Numbered from the stretch's first letter, positions 14,931-23,189 are shown. The stretch is DNA of 64,000 bases from Azospirillum sp. TSH100 (GCF_004923295.1 NZ_CP039638.1:372001-436000); one strand, 5' to 3'. The notes: a model not told the origin generated them from the letters alone. A program made the numbers and translations.

Positions 14931-17900
14931 ATGGCTACCACCAACACCGACGGCACGATCCAGGTCACCTTCGCGGTCAATGCCTGGGGCGATGTGGCCG
15001 GCGGAAAATGGCCGCATTTTCAACTGCTTTTGGACGGCACCAGCATCGGTGAGGCCACCGTCTCCTCCGCCACCCAGTCGCGTTACGTCTTCACCGCCAC
15101 CGTGCCGGCCGACAAGGCCCACGCCCTGCAGCTGGTCTATGACAACGACGACAAGGTTAACGGCGAGGACCGCAACCTGTATGTCAAGTCGTTCGAGGTG
15201 AACGGCAAGACCATCCTGGCGATCGATCCGTCCGTCCAGTACGACACCGGCAAGGTCGATGGCCTGAACGTCATCGCCGGCCAGACCGAGATGTATTGGC
15301 CGGGCGCCCTGAATGTGCCGCTGCCCGCCACCCTGTTCCCGTCGACCGCAACGGCGCCGGGCGCCGAGCCGGCCTCCACCATGACCACGACCATCAAGGT
15401 CAGCGCCTATGGCGTCAGCGCCGCCGGCCAGGCTCCCCATTTCAAGCTGCTGGTCGACGATCAGGTGGTCGGCGATGCCTGGGTCAACGCCACCTCGCCC
15501 ACCAACTACACCTTCACCGCCAACGTGGACCCGAACGAGGCCCACAAGATCCAGATCTGGTACGACAACGACGCCACCGTGAACGGCGTCGACCGCAACC
15601 TGTTCGTCAAGTCGATCAACATCGACGGCCAGACCATCGCGTCGACCTCGGACATGGCCTCCTACGACAAGGGTCCGGTGGACGGCAAGTTCGTCGTCGC
15701 CGGCCAGGAAGGCCTCTATTGGGGCGGCGCCCTGACCTTCGGCGTGCCGGAGGAGTATTTCGGCGGCGCCTATGTCCCCCCTCCCCCGCCGCCGCCGAGC
15801 AAGTCGGTGGACATCATCGTCAACGCCTCCGGCACCTCGGCCGGCGGTCAGGCGGCGCATTTCAAGCTGCTGGTCGACGGCCAGGTGATCGGCGACGCCA
15901 AGGCGACCGCCACCACCGCCGGCTACAAGTTCACCACCGACGTCGACCCGACCAAGGCCCATACGGTCCAGGTCTGGTACGACAACGACGCCACCGTGAA
16001 CGGCGTCGACCGCAACCTGTTCGTCAAGTCGGTCTCCATCAACGGCCACACGGTGGCCGCCACCGACAGCATCGTCACCTATGACAAGGGGGCGGTCGAC
16101 GGCAAGGACGTGGTCGCCGGCCAGGAAGGCCTCTATTGGGGCGGCGCCCTGAACATCAAGGCCGGCACCGACCTGTTCAGCGACACGCCGTCCACACAGA
16201 CGCCGGTGCCGACCGCCCCGACCAAGCCGGCCTTCTACGTCGCCACCAACGGCAAGGACACGTGGTCCGGCAAGCTGGCGGCGCCGAACGCCGACGGCAC
16301 CGACGGCCCCTTCGCCAGCCTGGAGAAGGCGCAGGCCGCCATGCGGGCCGACCCGACCATCGACACCACCTACATCCGCGCCGGCGATTACCACCTGACC
16401 AAGACGCTGGAGCTGACCGCGCTCGACAACGGCCACAGCTTCCAGAATTATCCCGGCGAGAAGCCGGTGCTGAGCGGCGGCGAAGTGGTGAAGAGCTTCA
16501 CCAGCGAGGGCAACGGCCTCTATTCGGCCAAGCTCGGCACCGCCACGAACCTGGATCTGGTCGTCGGCGACGTCCGCCAGCATCTGGCGGAGAAGTTCGC
16601 CTATGACAGCGCCGACGTCACCAGCGGCTGGCACTTCGCCGACGCCGCCTCGGCGGGGCCGAGCGGCTGGTCCATCCGATCCCACGGCACCGATGTCACC
16701 ACCGCCGACATCCAGCCGGGCACGCTCATCCAGATCATGGATGCCGAGCGGCTGGGCGACACGCTGGGCAGCATCGCCAGCTTCAATGCCTCCACCCGCA
16801 CCATCACGCTGAAGAACGGGGCCTCCCTGCCCTTCGCGGAAGGCACCACCTACAAGCTGCTGAACAATGCCGCTTACGTCGATCAGGCGGGCGAGTTCGC
16901 CTGGCGGACCAGCGACGGCGCGCTGCTCTACAAGGCGGCCAGCTCCAACTTCGTCTCCACCGGCGTGGAGGTGCCGCGGCTGGGCACGCTGGTTCGGCTG
17001 AACGGCGCCAGCGACGTCACCATCGACGGGCTGACCTTCAAGAACACCACCACCGGCGGCAACGCGCTCGACCTGCTGAAGGCCAGCGGCAACCACATCA
17101 GCGACAACAGCTTCCTGAACGTCGGCACCGCCATCCATCTGGGGTCCGGCTCGTCCAACAACCAGATCGCCCACAACACGCTGAACCATCTGGCGGAAAA
17201 CGGCATCGAGATGGACGGCCGCAGCAACGGCAACAGCATCTATGCCAACACCATCAGCAACATCGGCGAGGTGCACAAGGCGGTCGCCGGCATCATCGGC
17301 ACCGGGGTGGACAACAACCTGATCTCCAACAACGACATCGACCACAGCGCCCGCTACGGCATCTCGTTCAAGGATTACGGCGGCACCACCAACACGGTGA
17401 ACCACAACAACGTCATCCAGTACAACCACATCTCCTACACCGGTCTGGAGACCGCCGACGGCGGCGCGATCGAGATCCTGGGCCGGTCCAGCGTCGACAC
17501 CGGCATGATCATCCAGGGCAACCGGATCGAGCATGCCAATGGGCTGGCCACCAGCAACCAGGACACCTGGCTGTCCGGCCAGAAGGGCTTCGGCATCTAT
17601 CTGGACGACATGGCCGGCGGCATCACCGTCAAGGACAACTTCATCAAGGACGCCGACTGGGCCTCTGTGCAGATCCACGGCGGCGACAACAACGTGGTGA
17701 CCAACAACTTCTCGGTCATCGCCAGCAACAAGGAAGACTTCATCCGCATCGAATGGCAACCGGTGCACGGCACCGCCGGCGACCCGCACAACAACACGAT
17801 CACCAAGAACGTGGTGATGGGCACGCTGCCGCTGGACGATTACACCGAGCTGCTGAGCGCCAACGACTTCGTCATCGACAACAACCTCGTCTACAACGTG

Positions 17901-18083
17901 CCGAAATACGGCGACCATGACGTGATCGCCAAGCCGATGTTCAACAACGCCTATTGGGGTGACTATTCGCTCCAGTCCTCCTCGCCGGCCTTCGCCATGG
18001 GAATCCATGACCTCGCCTGGGCGAAGATGGGGGCCGAGGGCGTCGGTGCGGTCGGGCTGGAGCATTTCTGGGACGGCGTCTGA
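14931..18083 (+). CDS. Large probable secreted protein: three Ca-dependent carbohydrate-binding modules plus a right-handed beta-helix
   Basis: The 1050-residue protein has three repeated modules of about 125-140 residues (roughly 8-130, 149-270, 290-405). Each has HFxLLxDG, then YDND..VNG.DRNLFVKS and a closing GQEGLYWGGAL-like end. The NDAT-GVDRNL pattern matches CBM36/CBM60-type calcium-dependent xylan-binding modules. From about residue 432 a FYVATNGKDTWSGK start leads into a parallel beta-helix with many Asn-rich turns (SNNNQIAHNTL, DNNLISNNDI), typical of polysaccharide lyases, epimerases or tailspike-like proteins. There is no N-terminal signal peptide and no C-terminal RTX repeat; type I secretion is possible but unproven. 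It stands alone with a long AT-rich leader. Confidence 0.82.
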   Translation: MATTNTDGTIQVTFAVNAWGDVAGGKWPHFQLLLDGTSIGEATVSSATQSRYVFTATVPADKAHALQLVYDNDDKVNGEDRNLYVKSFEVNGKTILAIDPSVQYDTGKVDGLNVIAGQTEMYWPGALNVPLPATLFPSTATAPGAEPASTMTTTIKVSAYGVSAAGQAPHFKLLVDDQVVGDAWVNATSPTNYTFTANVDPNEAHKIQIWYDNDATVNGVDRNLFVKSINIDGQTIASTSDMASYDKGPVDGKFVVAGQEGLYWGGALTFGVPEEYFGGAYVPPPPPPPSKSVDIIVNASGTSAGGQAAHFKLLVDGQVIGDAKATATTAGYKFTTDVDPTKAHTVQVWYDNDATVNGVDRNLFVKSVSINGHTVAATDSIVTYDKGAVDGKDVVAGQEGLYWGGALNIKAGTDLFSDTPSTQTPVPTAPTKPAFYVATNGKDTWSGKLAAPNADGTDGPFASLEKAQAAMRADPTIDTTYIRAGDYHLTKTLELTALDNGHSFQNYPGEKPVLSGGEVVKSFTSEGNGLYSAKLGTATNLDLVVGDVRQHLAEKFAYDSADVTSGWHFADAASAGPSGWSIRSHGTDVTTADIQPGTLIQIMDAERLGDTLGSIASFNASTRTITLKNGASLPFAEGTTYKLLNNAAYVDQAGEFAWRTSDGALLYKAASSNFVSTGVEVPRLGTLVRLNGASDVTIDGLTFKNTTTGGNALDLLKASGNHISDNSFLNVGTAIHLGSGSSNNQIAHNTLNHLAENGIEMDGRSNGNSIYANTISNIGEVHKAVAGIIGTGVDNNLISNNDIDHSARYGISFKDYGGTTNTVNHNNVIQYNHISYTGLETADGGAIEILGRSSVDTGMIIQGNRIEHANGLATSNQDTWLSGQKGFGIYLDDMAGGITVKDNFIKDADWASVQIHGGDNNVVTNNFSVIASNKEDFIRIEWQPVHGTAGDPHNNTITKNVVMGTLPLDDYTELLSANDFVIDNNLVYNVPKYGDHDVIAKPMFNNAYWGDYSLQSSSPAFAMGIHDLAWAKMGAEGVGAVGLEHFWDGV
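15556..15614 (+). repeat. 59-bp direct repeat, copy 1 (carbohydrate-binding module 2)
   Basis: Identical over 59 bp to 15973-16031, 417 bp downstream (139 codons, one module length). It encodes WYDNDATVNGVDRNLFVKS. A second identical block of about 40 bp starts at 15696 and 16113 with the same spacing. Confidence 0.9.
15973..16031 (+). repeat. 59-bp direct repeat, copy 2 (carbohydrate-binding module 3)
   Basis: Second copy of the block at 15556-15614. Base identity over this length, including third positions, shows that modules 2 and 3 arose by recent duplication or are kept alike by gene conversion, while module 1 has diverged. Confidence 0.9.
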
Positions 18084-18160
18084 TCGCCTGTTAGCGACAG
18101 ACGATCCTGACGATAGGACCAGTGCATCGGGGGTACGCCCTCGACGCGCCGGCCCCCGCG

Positions 18161-18211
18161 GTGGGCGGAGCCTGTTTTGCTCGGAGGTCGAGCAACGGAG
18201 GCTCCGCCCAC
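18161..18211. terminator. Long compound hairpin after the beta-helix gene
   Basis: GTGGGCGGAGCCT (18161-18173) and AGGCTCCGCCCAC (18199-18211) form a perfect 13-bp stem; inside it TTGCTC (18177-18182) pairs with GAGCAA (18190-18195). It lies 78 bp after the beta-helix stop and 178 bp before the next gene. It could be a terminator, a leader structure of the next gene or part of a small RNA. There is no T-run next to it. Confidence 0.5.
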
Positions 18212-18388
18212 ATGCATTTCGGAAAACCTTCCCCAAAACGGCTTGAGCACCCGGCGCAAGCGCAATCGGCGCAGCCGTGCCCCCTGCTTGGCGCCGGTGC
18301 CGCAGCGCACCATATGCATGCGGCATCCCGCCGCAGACCCGGCGGGGCGCATCCCCATTCCAGACCGGACGGACCGAGACAGTTTCCG

Positions 18389-19162
18389 ATGACGCAAGCG
18401 ACGTGGACCGTAGGAGCCGTGGCGAAGACCCTGGGGGCCAGCCTCCTGCTATGGACCGCCTGTGTGGCGCCCGTGTTGGCGCAGGACGACAGGAAGCCGA
18501 AATTCGGCCCGGATGCGGTTCCGATCACCCGCTCGGTCGATTTCGTCCGCACCGCCCCGGCCCCGGATTACTGGGCTCTCAGCCCTTTCTACGTGCCGCA
18601 GACGACCGGGGCCTCCTGCTCGGTGACCAGCGTGGTGATGATGCTGAACGCGCTGCGCGGGTTGCCGGGGCTGGCATCGGAACGGCTGGTCACCGACAAG
18701 CAGCTGCTCGACCGGCTGGACGACGATCATTGGCGGGACGCCACCGCCGACGACGGCGAGGGCATCTCCTTTGGTGAGCTGATCGCCTATGTCCACCGCA
18801 GCCTGAACGCCTACGGCATCGATGCCGAGGTGGAGGTCTGGCGCCCGCGCGACACCTCCCCCGCGACGCTGGCGGAGCTGCGCCGCATCCTGTCCGACAA
18901 CGAGCGCAGCGCCGACGACATCATCCTGCTGGCCTTCGACCAGGGCACGCTGACCGGCGACGTCGGAATGGGCCACATCGCACCACTGGGCGCCTATGAC
19001 GCGGCGAACCGGCGCGCGCTGGTGATGGACCCCGACCGTGCCTGGTATGTCCCCTATTGGACCAGCGACGCCCGGCTGCTGGAAGCGATGCTGAAGCCGG
19101 ACCGCGCCGATCCCGAGGGCAGCGGCCTGATCCGCGTCCGCGGACGCCGGGTGTCGGGTTAA
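18389..19162 (+). CDS. Exported phytochelatin-synthase-family cysteine protease-like protein
   Basis: A 257-residue protein with a Sec signal peptide (hydrophobic residues 12-30, then VLAQDD). The mature part matches the papain-like phytochelatin synthase fold: the nucleophile region FYVPQTTGASCSVTSVVMML with Cys77, the His region GHIAPLGAYD with His196, and Asp214 in RALVMDPDRAWY, in the correct Cys-His-Asp order. Plant enzymes join glutathione units into phytochelatins; bacterial relatives mostly hydrolyse glutathione to gamma-Glu-Cys. It lacks the C-terminal Cys-rich domain of plant enzymes. ATG 18389 is used because the signal peptide starts there. The gene is convergent with a small exported protein gene 7 bp downstream. 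Confidence 0.85.
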   Translation: MTQATWTVGAVAKTLGASLLLWTACVAPVLAQDDRKPKFGPDAVPITRSVDFVRTAPAPDYWALSPFYVPQTTGASCSVTSVVMMLNALRGLPGLASERLVTDKQLLDRLDDDHWRDATADDGEGISFGELIAYVHRSLNAYGIDAEVEVWRPRDTSPATLAELRRILSDNERSADDIILLAFDQGTLTGDVGMGHIAPLGAYDAANRRALVMDPDRAWYVPYWTSDARLLEAMLKPDRADPEGSGLIRVRGRRVSG

Positions 19163-19169
19163 GCACCCG

Positions 19170-19592
19170 TCACTTCACCTCCTGGCTGGTCAGATCGGAG
19201 GGATTCTGCGACCGGGTCGGCTCGTTCGGCTGGTCCGGTTCGCTTGCCCACTGGTTCGGACGCGGCACTGGGGTGCCGTTGAGGTCGGGCGGCGCCCGGC
19301 GCACATCGGCGAGCGCCTGCTGCAAGTCCCGGCTGCCGGTGGCGGCGGAACTCCCCGGATTGGGCGACCTGGTGCCCTGGGCCGTGGGATGCGGATCCTG
19401 GCTCTGCTGCACCTTGCCGTCGCGGGCAAGCGCGTCGCCGGCCGACTCCTTCGATCCGGACTCGACCGGTGCCGCCGGCTGGCCGGATCCGGGCTGCTGG
19501 TTCGGCTGCTGATCCGCCTGCTGGGCTGACGCCGGCAACGGCAGGCCGGACAGGAGCCCCGACAGCAGCAAGGCGGCGGCGAACTTGCGCAT
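19170..19592 (-). CDS. Small exported Gln/Pro-rich protein of unknown function
   Basis: A 140-residue protein with a clear Sec signal peptide (MRKFAAALLLSGLLSGLPLP, then ASAQQ). The mature part is low-complexity and polar, with repeated QQ, PNQQP and SGQP, and has no cysteine or recognisable domain. It probably is a disordered periplasmic or surface protein. It ends 7 bp from the phytochelatin-synthase-like gene on the opposite strand. The signal peptide and start are convincing; the function is unknown. Confidence 0.7.
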   Translation of the reverse strand: MRKFAAALLLSGLLSGLPLPASAQQADQQPNQQPGSGQPAAPVESGSKESAGDALARDGKVQQSQDPHPTAQGTRSPNPGSSAATGSRDLQQALADVRRAPPDLNGTPVPRPNQWASEPDQPNEPTRSQNPSDLTSQEVK

Positions 19593-19739
19593 GGCGCATC
19601 CTTCCTCTTGAACATTGGTCTTTCGGGGAAAGCCGTTGGAGTCCCGGGGCGCGGCGGCACCAAACCGCCGCCGGCGCGTTGTAGCGGGGACAGAGTCCGG
19701 CTTCGGCCGTCCGGCCCCAGCCCATCAGGAACACCGACA

Positions 19740-20303
19740 ATGCCCAGCGAGTTCCCGTCCTCCACAGCCACCCCCACCACTCCAACCTCGCCGCCCGACC
19801 GCGCCGAACGGCGCAGCGTCGGCGTGGTGGTGGAGCGTCGGCGCGTCGACAACCCCTGGATCGAGGCGCGCTGGCAGCCGGTGATGCTGGTCCCGGCCGA
19901 TCCCACCCTGGTCGATTGGAGCGTGTTGGCCGAAGGGCCGGACTGGACCCGCCATTACGCCGGCACCGCCGAGATCGCCCTGTTCCCGACCGAGGCTGAG
20001 AACTACAAGCACAATCTCGACGGCGGCAGCCCCAGCGCCTACGTCATCCTGCGGCCGGGCGGCCCGGCGCCGGGGGTGCGGCTGCTGGCAGTCACCGTCG
20101 ACCCCGGCGAGATCGACGCCCATGCCGAAGCCGGCGACGACGTGATCGAGGCATTGCCGCTGCCGATCCCGCTGGTGTTGTGGATGGACGGCTTCGTCGC
20201 CCGCCATTATGTCGAGCGTCCCTTCCACAAGCGCAAACGCGACCGCGCCGATCCGGAAGCCCTGGCGCGGCACCGCAGGACCGGGCAGGCGCAGCATGGT
20301 TGA
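19740..20303 (+). CDS. DUF3305 protein (formate dehydrogenase-associated family)
   Basis: The 187-residue protein has the DUF3305 core: GVVVERRRVDNPWIEARWQPV, the EGPDWTRHYAGTAEIALFPTEAENYKHNL-type stretch and VARHYVERPFHKRKR near the C-terminus. This family is usually found with DUF3306 and formate dehydrogenase genes in alpha- and betaproteobacteria; its biochemical role is unknown. Here it overlaps the DUF3306 gene by 8 bp but lies about 18 kb from the formate dehydrogenase operon in this window. The N-terminal 25 residues are Pro/Thr-rich. Confidence 0.85.
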   Translation: MPSEFPSSTATPTTPTSPPDRAERRSVGVVVERRRVDNPWIEARWQPVMLVPADPTLVDWSVLAEGPDWTRHYAGTAEIALFPTEAENYKHNLDGGSPSAYVILRPGGPAPGVRLLAVTVDPGEIDAHAEAGDDVIEALPLPIPLVLWMDGFVARHYVERPFHKRKRDRADPEALARHRRTGQAQHG

Positions 20304-20856
20304 GCGCGTGGTGGAGGAGGGCTTCCTAGGCCGCTGGTCGCGGTTAAAGCGCGAGACACGGGCGGAGGGGCCGCCCGAAGAACTGACGGTGGAGACCGCC
20401 GAGGCCGAGGTGAGTGAGGAGGCTGCGGTTGAGGAGGAGGCGCCGGACCTGCCCCCGTTGGACAGTCTGGGGGCCGACAGCGACTACACCGGCTTCCTGC
20501 GCAACAATGTGCCGGCGGAACTCCGCCGTGAGGCTCTGCGCAAGGCCTGGGTGAGCGACCCGGTGATCGCCGGCTTCCGCGGCTTCGCCGACTATGACTG
20601 GGACTACAACGCGCCGGGCTATGGCGCCCTGCGGCCCACCGACGACATCGCCCGCCTGCTCGACGCCATCCTGCCGGACGAAAAGCGGGAGGAGGATGTG
20701 GTTGAGGTGGTGGTGGTTGAGAAGGTGCAGGCTGACAACGCCACTCGCCCCGGCCCCAATCCTCCCCCGCTGGGCGGGGGAGGGAGCGAGTGCCCGTCCG
20801 GAAAAGCGGAGGCAGTCCCTCCCCCGCCCAGCGGGGGAGGTCAGGTGGGGGGCTAG
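20296..20856 (+). CDS. DUF3306 protein (formate dehydrogenase-associated family)
   Basis: A 186-residue acidic protein with the family motifs GFLGRWSRLKRE near residue 8, LPPLDSLGADSDYTGFL, VPAELRREALRKAWVSDP and DYDWDYNAPGYGAL. It starts inside the end of the DUF3305 gene, so the two are coupled. The last 30 or so residues (Pro/Gly-rich, PPPPSGGG) are encoded by a long inverted repeat that resembles intergenic palindromes, so the natural C-terminus of the family (about residue 150) has been extended by repeat sequence. Confidence 0.83.
   Translation: MVERVVEEGFLGRWSRLKRETRAEGPPEELTVETAEAEVSEEAAVEEEAPDLPPLDSLGADSDYTGFLRNNVPAELRREALRKAWVSDPVIAGFRGFADYDWDYNAPGYGALRPTDDIARLLDAILPDEKREEDVVEVVVVEKVQADNATRPGPNPPPLGGGGSECPSGKAEAVPPPPSGGGQVGG
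20761..20840. repeat. Perfect 25-bp inverted repeat (REP-like) inside the 3' end of the DUF3306 gene
   Basis: The arm at 20761-20785 is the exact reverse complement of 20816-20840, with a 30-bp loop. Each arm is itself nearly palindromic (CCTCCCCCGC ... GCGGGGGAGG). This is the design of mobile palindromic intergenic elements in GC-rich proteobacteria. It may also act as a transcription stop between the DUF3306 gene and the convergent SDR gene. Confidence 0.8.
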
Positions 20857-20863
20857 CTCTTCT

Positions 20864-21610
20864 TCAGATACACCGCCCGCCATCGACCTCCAGGCAGACA
20901 CCGGTCAGGAAGTCCCCTTCGTCGGAGCAGAGATACAGCGCCGCGTTGGCGATGTCTCCCGGCGTCGACAGGCGCCCCAGCGGGATGCTGCTGAGGAACT
21001 GTTCGCGGCGTTCCGGCGTGTCCTGCCCCATGAAGCGGTGGAGCATGCCGGTCTCGCCGGCGACCGGGGCGATGGCGCAGACCCGGACATTGTCGGACGC
21101 CAGTTCCGCCGCCATCGATTTGGTGAGCGTGATGACCGCGCCCTTGGAGCCGTTGTACCAGGTCAGGTTCGGCCGCGGCCGCAGCCCGGCGGTGGAGGCG
21201 ATGTTCAGGATCACGCCGCCGCCCTGGGCGCGGAAGACCGGCACGGCGTGGATGGCGCTGTGATAGATCGACTTCACGTTGACGGCATAGATGCGGTCGA
21301 AGGTGGCCTCGTCCACATCCAGCATCGAGCCGTAGCGGTGGGTGTAGCCGGCATTGTTGACCAGGATGTCGAGCCGCCCGAATTCGCCCAGCGCCGCCGA
21401 GACGATGGCCTCGTAATCCTCCCCTACCGCGACGTCGGCGCGGACGGCAAGCGCCGTCTCTCCCAGGCTGTCGGCGACGCGGCCGGCGGCGGCCTCGTCC
21501 AGGTCGGCGACGATGACGCGGGCTCCTTCGGCGGCGAAGCGTCGGGCGATGCCCTCGCCGAAGCCCGATCCCCCACCGGTGACGACGGCGACCTTGTCAG
21601 ACAAACGCAT
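20864..21610 (-). CDS. SDR-family NAD(P)-dependent oxidoreductase
   Basis: A 248-residue classical short-chain dehydrogenase. It has the nucleotide loop VVTGGGSGFGEGIA near residue 10, NNAGYTHR at about 85, the catalytic Ser in LNIASTAGL and the YNGSK Tyr-Lys pair at about 152-156, and a C-terminal TGVCLEVDGGRCI. Asp in IVADLDEA after the second strand favours NAD over NADP. The closest family types are 3-oxoacyl-ACP reductase/glucose dehydrogenase-like enzymes; the substrate is unknown. It stands alone, convergent with the DUF3306 gene and downstream of the two tRNA genes. Confidence 0.87.
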   Translation of the reverse strand: MRLSDKVAVVTGGGSGFGEGIARRFAAEGARVIVADLDEAAAGRVADSLGETALAVRADVAVGEDYEAIVSAALGEFGRLDILVNNAGYTHRYGSMLDVDEATFDRIYAVNVKSIYHSAIHAVPVFRAQGGGVILNIASTAGLRPRPNLTWYNGSKGAVITLTKSMAAELASDNVRVCAIAPVAGETGMLHRFMGQDTPERREQFLSSIPLGRLSTPGDIANAALYLCSDEGDFLTGVCLEVDGGRCI

Positions 21611-21802
21611 GAGCGGTTCCTCCCCGGCAATTCTCGATCCGAGATGCGCACGGCCGTTGCGGCGCGCGGACTCCGTTCAACAGGAAACCGGCGCCATCGG
21701 CCGCATCGTGAACACGGCGAAGAAAGCATGATAGCGCGAAGCTGCCCGCTGGGGCAGTCGCGATCATCCGCATCGACAACTTCTGAAGGAGATATAAGAG
21801 AA

Positions 21803-21879
<77 letters not shown>

Positions 21880-21883
21880 GTGA

Positions 21884-21959
21884 TGGCTCCCGGTGCTGGA
21901 CTCGAACCAGCGACAAGCGGATTAACAGTCCGCTGCTCTACCAACTGAGCTAACCGGGA
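21884..21959 (-). tRNA. tRNA-Asn (GTT)
   Basis: A 76-nt minus-strand cloverleaf: acceptor TCCCGGT / ACCGGGA, D arm GCTCAGTTGGTAGAGC, anticodon loop CTGTTAA, T arm GGTTCGAGTCC and encoded CCA. It is 4 bp upstream of tRNA-Asp, so the two form one transcript. Confidence 0.97.
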
Positions 21960-22177
21960 ACGGAGGCCCGCCTTATATGGCTGTTGACCGACCCTGGCAA
22001 GCGGAAAAACGCAAAGCTTCGTATTTTTTCCGGGCAGGGCCGGTTTCGCGCCCCTGGCCTGTGACAACGCGCACCAAGAACAGCCATGGGTTGCCGCCGC
22101 ATGGGCTTGCTCTTGACAGTTCCCGGCATCTCAGGCTTTTTCTCGCCCTCCCCTCCCCACCATTGCCGCAGGCCCCG

Positions 22178-22756
22178 ATGTCCGAGGTCGTCCCCTTCGC
22201 CGCCGCCCGCGAGGCGCTGCTCGCGCGCCTGACCGAACAGCTGCCACCCTCGTCGGAATGGGCAGGCCGGCTGATGCTGATGCCGGAGGGACGCCGGGTG
22301 GAACCGATGCCGGCGGCCGACGCGGTGGCCTCCCTGCGCGCCTTCCGCGCCGGGCTGGGCGAGGCGATCGGCGCCGCCGCCTGCTCGGTCGGCGGGGTGT
22401 GGGTCGGGCGGGAGGATTGCCTGGATTGGGACGGGCTGCTGGCGCCGCTGGCGGTCGCCGCCGCCTATGTGGTCGGCCGCACCCAGTCGGCCGGCGGTTT
22501 CGCCGCCGAGCTGTTCCGCTGCAAGGATGCGCTGGCGGGCTGGGGCGTGCGCGGCCTGCGCGGGGAACCGGCGGTGGCCCGCGCTGCCGGCTATGCCGTG
22601 GTGTCGGTCAGCCGCCGGCCGGACGACAACGAGATCGTCTTGGACCGGGTGATGGACACCTTCGCCTTCGTCATGCGCAGCCTGGGCGAGCCGACGGTGG
22701 CAAGCGCCGACATGGACCGCCGGCTGGTCAAGCGGGCGGTGCCGATGCGGCGGTAA
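22178..22756 (+). CDS. Protein of unknown function
   Basis: A 192-residue protein that I do not recognise. It starts MSEVVPFAAAREALLARLTE and is Ala/Gly-rich with several short hydrophobic stretches but no clear transmembrane helix or signal peptide. The frame is open further upstream, but the ATG at 22178 precedes the first stretch with protein-like composition, and the upstream part lies against the tRNA genes. It has single Cys residues and a Trp-containing GVWVGREDCLDWDGLL segment. It is convergent with folB, 49 bp away. A conserved hypothetical gene is likely because of the sound codon bias. Confidence 0.6.
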   Translation: MSEVVPFAAAREALLARLTEQLPPSSEWAGRLMLMPEGRRVEPMPAADAVASLRAFRAGLGEAIGAAACSVGGVWVGREDCLDWDGLLAPLAVAAAYVVGRTQSAGGFAAELFRCKDALAGWGVRGLRGEPAVARAAGYAVVSVSRRPDDNEIVLDRVMDTFAFVMRSLGEPTVASADMDRRLVKRAVPMRR

Positions 22757-22805
22757 AAAGGAGTTCGGTGAGGGCCTGAGCCACCCTCACCCCTGTGCGG
22801 CACCC

Positions 22806-23189
22806 TTACCCCCGTGCGCGCTCGATCTCGACGCCGACGCTGGCGGCGTCGGGGAAGACGTCCAGCTTTTCCACGCGCACCTTGGCCATGGTGACCCGGG
22901 CGTCGGCGAGACAGCGCTCGGCGATGCGTTCGGCCAGCGTTTCCACCAGCGTGACGTGACCCTGGGTGACGACGCCCTTGACGATGGTCGCCATGTCCTC
23001 ACCGGTGACGCCGGGGGCGATCACCTCGAGATCCAGGTTCAGGCGGATGCGCTGGGGCTTCGCCCGTTCATGGGCATAGACGCCGATCAGCGCGTCCATC
23101 ACCAGATCGCGCACGAAACAACGGGTGGACAGCACCGCCGGGGCCGAGCGCGGCACCGGGGCGGTGACGGTGGCGAAGAGCTTGTTCAT
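22806..23189 (-). CDS. folB: Dihydroneopterin aldolase FolB
   Basis: A 127-residue FolB-family protein of folate synthesis, which converts dihydroneopterin to hydroxymethyl-dihydropterin. Family signs are the start of the core FVRDLVMDALIGVYAHERAKPQRIRLNLDLE, the central TLVETLAERIAERCL with the active-site Glu, and VRVEKLDVFPDAASVGVEIER at the end. ATG 23189 (MNKLFATV) is preferred to an upstream start at 23207 that would add LGLSP. It lies 88 bp downstream of ccrM in the same direction; no other folate gene is near. Confidence 0.87.
   Translation of the reverse strand: MNKLFATVTAPVPRSAPAVLSTRCFVRDLVMDALIGVYAHERAKPQRIRLNLDLEVIAPGVTGEDMATIVKGVVTQGHVTLVETLAERIAERCLADARVTMAKVRVEKLDVFPDAASVGVEIERARG

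Noticed and set aside
14862..18326. A 1154-residue open frame on the minus strand opposite the beta-helix gene
   Set aside because: It is a shadow caused by GC3 bias. The plus-strand protein has clear repeated domains, while the antisense product is Val/Gly/Asp/His-rich without any motif.
20761..20840. Insertion sequence ends
   Set aside because: The inverted arms are only 25 bp with a 30-bp loop and no transposase; a REP-like palindrome explains it better.
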